DNA of 64,000 bases from CAVZZG01 sp963779685. GTDB lineage: Bacteria; Actinomycetota; Thermoleophilia; Gaiellales; F1-60-MAGs149. Positions 58,876-64,000 of this stretch are shown here, piece by piece; the stretch's first letter is position 1; every line of letters starts with the position of its first letter. Position numbers and translations under genes: made by a program. The notes under the pieces were generated by a model. It saw nothing but the letters and a program-made list of their open reading frames with translations. It ran no database searches and had not been told where the DNA came from. Location of the stretch: the NCBI GenBank assembly GCA_963779685.1, contig CAVZZG010000003.1, positions 310,001 to 374,000 of the forward strand, written 5' to 3'.

Positions 58876-59828
58876 CGCGCCGCCGCAAGCTGCTGATCGC
58901 CCTCCAGGTCGTGCTCCTCGCTGCGATGGCCGTGTTCCTGGTGGTCGAGGTGCGCCAGTCGTGGTCTGACCTGCGAGGGCGGCTCGAGTCGGTACAGGCG
59001 GGTCCGGTCCTGATGGCCGTCGCGCTGGTGGCGATCTACTACGCCGTCTTCGTGCTGGGGTGGATGGCGATCCTGCGGGCGTTCGCCATGCGCCTGCGCT
59101 ACCGGGACGCCCTCGGTGCGGAGATGCTCTCGATGCTCGCGAAGTACATCCCGGGGGGCGTCTGGACGCCCGCGGCGCGCGTCGTCGCCTGTCGCCGCCT
59201 CGGGTTGCCGGGCGGGCCCGTGCTCGCCTCGGTCGGCTACGAGGCGGGCCTCTCGGCGATCGCCGGGGTGGCCGTGTTCGTCGTGGCCCTGCCCTTCAGC
59301 CCGCGCGTGGCGCTACCCGTCCCGCTCTGGTCGCTCGTCGCCTTCGCCGTCCTGCTGCTGGTGTTGCTGCAGCCTCGCGTGTTCGGCCCGATCGCCGATC
59401 GCCTGCTGGTGCCGCTCGGCGACCTGCCCGCACCGAGACTGCCGACGGCCCGGGCGGTGCGGATCCTGCTGTTCTACGCCGGCACGTGGCTCATCGGCGG
59501 CGCGGCCCTGGCGGTGATGGCGCGGGCGTTCGGCGGCAACGTACCGCTCGGAGCGATCCCGTATCTGGGCGGCGCGAGTGCGATCGGGGCGATCGTCGCC
59601 GTGCTGGTGGTGTTCGCACCGTCAGGTCTGGGCGTCCGGGAAGGGGTGGTCTACGCGCTGCTGCTCGCGTACGTCGATCCCGCGACGGCCCTGGTCACGG
59701 TCGCCCTCAACCGCCTCGTGATCACTGCCGTCGAGGCCGGCCTGCTGGCCGCGGTGCTCGTCCTCCGCCGCCTCGAACGTGTCACGGCCGGTAGCGAAGC
59801 ACCACCGGTCGGCACGGAGACCCCGTGA
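58872..59828 (+). CDS. Flippase-like / LPG-synthase transmembrane-region (UPF0104) protein
   Basis: A 318-residue protein with about eight helices, matching the membrane part of lysylphosphatidylglycerol synthases and AglD-type flippases. Conserved features are LAKYIPGGVWTPAARVVACRRLG and VFAPSGLGVREGVVYALLL. No cytosolic aminoacyl-transferase domain follows, so it is a stand-alone flippase-like protein. It overlaps the convergent phoD gene by 47 nt. Confidence 0.85.
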   Translation: MTRRRKLLIALQVVLLAAMAVFLVVEVRQSWSDLRGRLESVQAGPVLMAVALVAIYYAVFVLGWMAILRAFAMRLRYRDALGAEMLSMLAKYIPGGVWTPAARVVACRRLGLPGGPVLASVGYEAGLSAIAGVAVFVVALPFSPRVALPVPLWSLVAFAVLLLVLLQPRVFGPIADRLLVPLGDLPAPRLPTARAVRILLFYAGTWLIGGAALAVMARAFGGNVPLGAIPYLGGASAIGAIVAVLVVFAPSGLGVREGVVYALLLAYVDPATALVTVALNRLVITAVEAGLLAAVLVLRRLERVTAGSEAPPVGTETP

Positions 59829-61341
59829 CCTCGTCGCGGATGGCGCCGCCGCGACCGTCCTTCAGTTCGATCTTCAGCCGGTTCGCGGTCGCACGCACCT
59901 CGGCGTAGGAGTACGCGTTCGACTGCACGCAGCGCATGGCGATGCCGTCGATGAGGCCGCCGAGCTTGGCGGGCTTGAGGAGCCCGCTGACGATGCTCGC
60001 CGCCGCCCCCGGGCTGCCGACCACGCCGTCGATCTCGCGCGCGAACGTCATGGTCGCAACCGGGCCGGTGACGACTTCCGTGATGCCGGAGTCGATCCGG
60101 TGGTTCGGCGCCTCGAGCGTCTGCAGCCGGACGTCGTTGACGAAGTTCGCGTGGGTGTCGGTGGCGATGAAGACGACGTTCCGGATCCGGTCCTTGAGAT
60201 AGGTGACGAGGGCCAGCCGCTCGGCCTGGTAGCCCTCCCAGCGGTCGTAGGGGAGGGCGTAGAACTGCTGGATCGGATCCTCCGTCAGGATCACCTTGAA
60301 CCGCGCGGTCGATGCCGCGATGTCCTGTTCGAAGCGGTTCAGCTGGGCCGCGCCGAGCATCGTCCGGCCGGGATCGGCGATGGCGTCGAGGCAGGCCTGC
60401 GAGACCGTGTCGGCGAGCTGGGGGAGTGCAGTGAGCGTGCGGATGAACTGGGGCACGGTCGGGGCGAGATCGGGCGCGTGCGTGGTCGGGTTGTCGCAGA
60501 CGCCGCCGGCCGAGGCCTTGGCCGACCGGAACGACCGCAGATCGAGGACGAACACCTCCACATTGGCGCCCCACCGCACGGTCCGGTACAGCCCGGTCGC
60601 CTGGCTGTACGTCGCCGGCGCGTAGTCGAGAAACGCCTTGCGGCCGGCCTCGTAGAGGCCTGACCCGTTCTCGGCCACGGAGAAGTCGTTGATGAATTCG
60701 TGGTCGTCCCACTGGCTGATCAGGCCCGCCCGGGCCCGCAGCCGCTGGAGGGCGGGCATCGCGAGGTTCTGGCGGTACTTGGCCCACTTCGCCGCCACCG
60801 TCAGGGCCGGCGCGCCTGCACCCGGCACCTCGGAGTCGGAGTAGATGGTGTCGCCGAGGTTGACGTTGAAGGCATTCGGCTCGCGCGCCATTGCGCGGTA
60901 CACCTGGAACGCGTTGTAGAACGGCCGCGAGGCCCCCGGTGCACGCTGCGCGTCCGCGTCGCCCGAGACCGCGAAGCGCACGATGGCGTTCGCGCGTGCA
61001 GCGGGTGCCGTCGAGAACGTGCCGGAGGTGGACGTCGCCTGGCCCTGCACGAACCGGTACGCGAAACGGTGGCCCGCGGGGAGCCCAGTGATGCGGAACC
61101 GGACGGTGCGGTCATCGCCGGTGCGGGCACGATGGACGCCCAGCGCGACGACGTCGGATCGTCCGGCGGTCACGTCCCACACGGCCAGCCGGACGGGGCC
61201 GACGTGTGGCGCGCGGGTCCAGAGGATCGCGCCGTGAGCGCTGACATCCCCGGCCGCGACCCCGGAGCCGAACCCGGACTGAGCCCGCGCCACGGGGACG
61301 ACGACGACGAGCGCGAGCGTGAGGATCGCGAGGCGACGCAT
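59782..61341 (-). CDS. phoD: PhoD-family phosphodiesterase/alkaline phosphatase, exported
   Basis: A 519-residue protein. A signal peptide (residues 1-20, ending ARA-QSGF), an N-terminal Ig-like domain (FGSGVAAGDVSAHGAILWTR) and a metallophosphatase domain are visible: AVSGDADAQR, VNLGDTIYSD, SQWDDHEFINDFS and ATDTHANFVND. These give the Fe/Ca ligands of PhoD. TAGACT (61353-61348) ends 6 nt before the ATG and overlaps the upstream gene's stop. It should release phosphate outside the cell; no Pho box was identified. Confidence 0.9.
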   Translation of the reverse strand: MRRLAILTLALVVVVPVARAQSGFGSGVAAGDVSAHGAILWTRAPHVGPVRLAVWDVTAGRSDVVALGVHRARTGDDRTVRFRITGLPAGHRFAYRFVQGQATSTSGTFSTAPAARANAIVRFAVSGDADAQRAPGASRPFYNAFQVYRAMAREPNAFNVNLGDTIYSDSEVPGAGAPALTVAAKWAKYRQNLAMPALQRLRARAGLISQWDDHEFINDFSVAENGSGLYEAGRKAFLDYAPATYSQATGLYRTVRWGANVEVFVLDLRSFRSAKASAGGVCDNPTTHAPDLAPTVPQFIRTLTALPQLADTVSQACLDAIADPGRTMLGAAQLNRFEQDIAASTARFKVILTEDPIQQFYALPYDRWEGYQAERLALVTYLKDRIRNVVFIATDTHANFVNDVRLQTLEAPNHRIDSGITEVVTGPVATMTFAREIDGVVGSPGAAASIVSGLLKPAKLGGLIDGIAMRCVQSNAYSYAEVRATANRLKIELKDGRGGAIRDEVTGSPCRPVVLRYRP

Positions 61342-61347
61342 CTGGGG

Positions 61348-61353
61348 AGTCTA
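61348..61353 (-). promoter_or_regulatory. -10 box TAGACT of phoD
   Basis: On the minus strand TAGACT ends 6 nt before ATG 61341 and contains the stop codon of the preceding gene. Confidence 0.45.
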
Positions 61354-62079
61354 AGCCCGGGCGGCGAGCAGGGCCACGGCCAGCAGCGGTACCGCGACGG
61401 CCATGGCGGCGAGCGCGGCCTCGTCCGGCTCGGTGAGCCATCGCGCGGTCAGCGGCTCGATCGTCCCGTCGCGCCGTCGCAGCTCGCCCGTGGCGACGTC
61501 CACGTCGCGGCGCAGCAGACGCACCCGGGCCGAGAGACGCCGCTGTGCGTGGCTCAGCGCGTACGCGGCGGCGGCGGCGGGCAGGGCTGCCGCCGGTAGT
61601 CGACCCTCCTGGGCGTACGCGGCGACCAGGACCGGATAGGCACCCCACAGCAGCGCGAACCAGTGATCCCCGTGGACCCGTCCCCCCACGAGCTCCAGGT
61701 TGTACAGGGGGACTGCGGCGGCACCGACGACGATGAACACCGCCAGGCCGGGCCCAACCTCGCCCACGCCGGCGATGCCGATGGCCACGGCACCGGCCAG
61801 GGAGACGCCGGCGAGCGCGATCAGGACCCGAGCCGGTATGGCCGTTCGCAGCGGACGGCCATGCAGCTCGTCGAGAGCGTGCGCGGCCACCCCGACCGCA
61901 AGCAGGAACGCCAGCGCCGTCCACGCCGCGCGGCCGAGATCGAGCCGAGCCGCGCAGGCCGCGCCGATGCCGACATAGCCGAGGTGCCACGCCGTGTACG
62001 GCGGGTGCAGCAGCGTGACGTAGTCGCGCCAGCCCCCCGGCGCGAGTGCGTAGAACGCCGGCCGCTCATCCGCCGGCAC
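61351..62079 (-). CDS. Polytopic membrane protein coupled to a UbiE-like methyltransferase
   Basis: A 242-residue protein with about seven hydrophobic helices. Notable stretches are LLHPPYTAWHLGYVGIGAA, AHALDELHGRPLRTAIP and LYNLELVGGRVHGDHWFALLWG, whose His/Asp/Glu residues lie near helix ends. It is vaguely UbiA-like in layout, but the two Asp-rich prenyl-diphosphate motifs are absent. GTG 62079 overlaps the methyltransferase by 14 nt. Function unknown; lipid or quinone chemistry is only suggested by the neighbour. Confidence 0.7.
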   Translation of the reverse strand: MPADERPAFYALAPGGWRDYVTLLHPPYTAWHLGYVGIGAACAARLDLGRAAWTALAFLLAVGVAAHALDELHGRPLRTAIPARVLIALAGVSLAGAVAIGIAGVGEVGPGLAVFIVVGAAAVPLYNLELVGGRVHGDHWFALLWGAYPVLVAAYAQEGRLPAAALPAAAAAYALSHAQRRLSARVRLLRRDVDVATGELRRRDGTIEPLTARWLTEPDEAALAAMAVAVPLLAVALLAARA

Positions 62080-62785
62080 GACGACCCGTCACGACGATGC
62101 CGCCGCCGAGCGACAGGCACCGGTAGCCGACGTCCCGGAAGCCGGCCCGGCCGAACGTCCGCGCCAGTTCCGCCGGCGGGTAGCGCTTGCTGAAGGCCGT
62201 GATGGACGGACGGAGGAACGCGCCGACCTCGTGCCAGGCCGGCGATATCGCCCGTCCGGCAAGAGGGAGTCCGATGCCGGTGTAGGCATGCCAGGCCCAG
62301 CGCAGCGGCCCGGCCGGCGGGAGCGAGAACTCGAGGTATGCGAACGGCGCGCCGGGCCGGACGACCCGCGCGAGCTCCGCGAGTGTCGCGTCGACGTCGA
62401 CGACGTAGCGCAGCAGGTACGTGCACGTGAGGCCATCGAAGGTCGCGTCGGGCCACGGCAGCGCCTCCGCCCGACCCTCGACGAGCTCGACGCGGTCGGC
62501 GGCGCCGCCGAGCCGCGCCCGGGCTCCTGCGAGCATCTCCGGCGACTGGTCGACGCCGACGACCCGGCAGCCATGCTGCCGCACGAGCTCGCGCGCGACG
62601 AGGCCCGTACCGCACGCCACGTCGAGCACGGTCGCGTCTGGCCCGACCGCCACGCGGCGCACGAGGAACCGCCGCCAGCGCGGATCCTGTCCGAAGGAGA
62701 GAACCGACGACCAGCGGTCGTAATCGGCGCCGAGGCCTGCAAACAGCGACCGGGCGCGCAGGGTGAGCGGTTCGGCGGCCGTCAT
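62066..62785 (-). CDS. Class I SAM-dependent methyltransferase, UbiE/MenG-like
   Basis: A 239-residue methyltransferase. SLFAGLGADYDRWSSVLSFGQD is the UbiE-type start, VLDVACGTGLVARELV is motif I, VVGVDQSPEML the acidic post-I, and EGRAEALPWPDATFDGLTCTY motif II. A menaquinone or related C-methylation is plausible but unproven. ATG 62785 is fixed by TATGCT (62798-62793) 7 nt upstream; in-frame ATGs further upstream are rejected. Confidence 0.85.
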   Translation of the reverse strand: MTAAEPLTLRARSLFAGLGADYDRWSSVLSFGQDPRWRRFLVRRVAVGPDATVLDVACGTGLVARELVRQHGCRVVGVDQSPEMLAGARARLGGAADRVELVEGRAEALPWPDATFDGLTCTYLLRYVVDVDATLAELARVVRPGAPFAYLEFSLPPAGPLRWAWHAYTGIGLPLAGRAISPAWHEVGAFLRPSITAFSKRYPPAELARTFGRAGFRDVGYRCLSLGGGIVVTGRRAGG

Positions 62786-62792
62786 GCGAGGG

Positions 62793-62798
62793 AGCATA
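62793..62798 (-). promoter_or_regulatory. -10 box TATGCT of the UbiE-like gene
   Basis: On the minus strand TATGCT ends 7 nt before ATG 62785, implying a leaderless transcript for the methyltransferase/membrane pair. Confidence 0.45.
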
Positions 62799-62874
62799 GT
62801 CGGGCCCGGGTTCGCCGTCGGACTGGCTTTCCGGCCACCCGATCGCATAAGCTCTCCCCACCGGGAGGGACCCC

Positions 62875-63345
62875 ATGCTGCGCACCTGCGGGAGGACAGT
62901 TTCTGCTTCGACTCGCCGCCGCCGCCGCGCGTCGGGCGGGTTTGCCCTGCTCGTCGCCTTCCTGGCCGCCGCCGGCTGCAGCTCCGGCAGCACGAGCCAC
63001 CCCGGAGCGGTCGTCGAGGTGCTGAAGGACTTCCGCATCGAGTCGGGCGCGACCCACCTGAAACCCGGTACGACGACCTTTGAGGTGATCAACGAGGGGC
63101 CGTCGACGCACGAGTTCATCATCGATCGCACCGATCTTCCGGCCGACGCCCTACCGCTGGGACCGACCGGTGTGAAGATCGACGAGGAGGACCCGCGCCT
63201 CCACCCCGTGGACGAGGTGCCCGGCCTGTTGCTGGGCGGGAAGGACTACCTGACCGTGAACCTGCCGGCGGGTCACTACGTCCTGTATTGCAATCTCGAA
63301 GGCCATTACGAGGAGACGATGCATGTCGCGCTCGTCGTCGGTTGA
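62875..63345 (+). CDS. Cupredoxin-like blue-copper lipoprotein
   Basis: A 156-residue lipoprotein: basic n-region, hydrophobic helix and lipobox AAGC with lipidated Cys35. The mature part is a cupredoxin fold with probable type 1 copper ligands His79 (STHEFII), Cys139, His144 and Met149 (YCNLEGHYEETMHV). It probably carries electrons or copper outside the membrane. GGGAGG precedes the ATG. It overlaps the sensor gene by 23 nt, so they are co-translated. Confidence 0.82.
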   Translation: MLRTCGRTVSASTRRRRRASGGFALLVAFLAAAGCSSGSTSHPGAVVEVLKDFRIESGATHLKPGTTTFEVINEGPSTHEFIIDRTDLPADALPLGPTGVKIDEEDPRLHPVDEVPGLLLGGKDYLTVNLPAGHYVLYCNLEGHYEETMHVALVVG

Positions 63346-64000
63346 GGCGCCGGTGGCGATCGGGGACGCCAAGGGCGACCGCTGGCGCGGCTTCGCCACG
63401 CCCGGCCGCGAGCTGCGCAAGCGCGCCAACCGGACGGTCGCGGCCATCTTCCTGCTCTTCCTCGTCCTGGTCTCGGCGATGGTCTTCTACAACGTCAGGG
63501 CCACCAGCGCCGAGCGCGGCACCGCCGAGCTGATCGACGTCACGGAGCGCCAGAGCGCTCTGACGATGCGGTACTCCGGCGACGTGATGCTGGTCGTCGA
63601 CGGGTACCAGGCCGACCCTTCCTACTCGGCGGACATCCTGCGCCAGACCGCGGCCTCGCTCCTCGACGGCGGCCCGGTGCTGACCCCACGGGCCGGATCC
63701 GAGGACATGATCTCGGTCCCGGCCGCGACGGAGCCGAACCTGCGGGCCAAGCTGCAGCAGGAGAAGAACCTGATCGAGGAGCTGATCGGGCGAGGCGACC
63801 TCGTGCTCGCCCAGGCCAAGGCCGCGAGCAGGCCGACGCCGATCGCCGTCCAGCAGATGCGCCTGACCGCGGCGAAGCTCCAGACGGTGACGAACGACGC
63901 GACGTACCAGATGGCGCAGGACGCCCGCAGCGCGCTCACGCGGCTCGTGCGGGTGGAGATCGTGCTCGGCGTGCTGTCGACGATCGCCGCCCTCGTGATG
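63323..64000 (+). CDS. Membrane sensor N-terminus (kinase, cyclase or chemoreceptor), 3' end cut off
   Basis: 226 residues are visible and the frame is open to the window edge. A cytoplasmic start is followed by one helix (AAIFLLFLVLVSAMVFYNV), a helical extracytoplasmic domain (about 65-210, with Gln/Lys-rich coiled stretches such as LRAKLQQEKNLIEELIG) and the start of a second helix (VEIVLGVLSTIAALVM). This is the sensory half of a histidine kinase, diguanylate cyclase or PilJ-type receptor; the output domain lies outside. It is coupled to the copper lipoprotein. Confidence 0.7.
   Translation, partial: MSRSSSVEAPVAIGDAKGDRWRGFATPGRELRKRANRTVAAIFLLFLVLVSAMVFYNVRATSAERGTAELIDVTERQSALTMRYSGDVMLVVDGYQADPSYSADILRQTAASLLDGGPVLTPRAGSEDMISVPAATEPNLRAKLQQEKNLIEELIGRGDLVLAQAKAASRPTPIAVQQMRLTAAKLQTVTNDATYQMAQDARSALTRLVRVEIVLGVLSTIAALVM

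Noticed and set aside
1..64000. CRISPR array or restriction system
   Set aside because: No regularly spaced direct repeats and no Cas or restriction-modification proteins were seen; the only nuclease-like genes are the HNH lipoprotein and the repair exonuclease.

Overview
The window is 64 kb of high-GC, gene-dense bacterial chromosome. Organism: GC-rich codon use with many GTG starts, Gram-positive-type LexA operators (CGAAC-N4-GTTCG), a GuaB3 next to guaA, a DEDDh exonuclease/GIY-YIG fusion and many start codons placed 6-9 nt after a TANNNT -10 box (leaderless mRNAs) together point to Actinomycetota. The gene set would suit class Thermoleophilia, but that is inference, not something the sequence proves.

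Layout. 1-7130: the 5' part of an ALDH7-type aldehyde dehydrogenase, three MFS transporters (one fused to a cyclic-nucleotide-binding domain), a secreted HNH lipoprotein and two small membrane proteins. 7192-18294: an 11-kb integrated element bounded by 135-bp direct repeats, the right one running into an intact tRNA-Arg(CCG) gene. It carries a tyrosine integrase, an excisionase, an HTH/nucleotidyltransferase pair, a large secreted DNRLRE-type protein with a decayed tail, a BNR beta-propeller, tiny membrane ORFs and a MobF relaxase-helicase split by a frameshift. 18500-25243: an M15-like wall peptidase, an epimerase/DUF1611/M29-peptidase operon (DgcA-DgcN-like), an SOS-controlled LysM protein, the primary sigma factor and a metallo-beta-lactamase-fold hydrolase.

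25246-43614 is core metabolism: hisS-aspS-rph-rdgB, a degenerate CDF protein, a subtilase, a YihY-family protein, pyrE, HU, an SOS-controlled exonuclease, pyrF, a LysM protein, a D,D-carboxypeptidase, a PfkB kinase, guaB3 and guaA. 43614-46800 is an insertion-sequence island: an IS1182-family element directly after the guaA stop, then an IS110-family element with a split transposase and a structured non-coding end. 46864-64000 returns to core genes: CBS and HIT proteins, rplM-rpsI-glmM-glmS, a nickel/cobalt-type transporter, acpS, rpsT, murJ, a double GNAT, lepA, corA, a flippase-like protein behind a small upstream ORF, PhoD, a UbiE-like methyltransferase with a membrane partner, a blue-copper lipoprotein and the start of a membrane sensor.

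How parts work together: glmM/glmS make GlcN-1-P for the wall, murJ flips lipid II, and the S11 and M15-type enzymes trim the wall. pyrE/pyrF and guaB3/guaA supply nucleotides. Two genes, the LysM protein and the exonuclease, carry LexA boxes lying over their start codons, so they should be co-induced by DNA damage.
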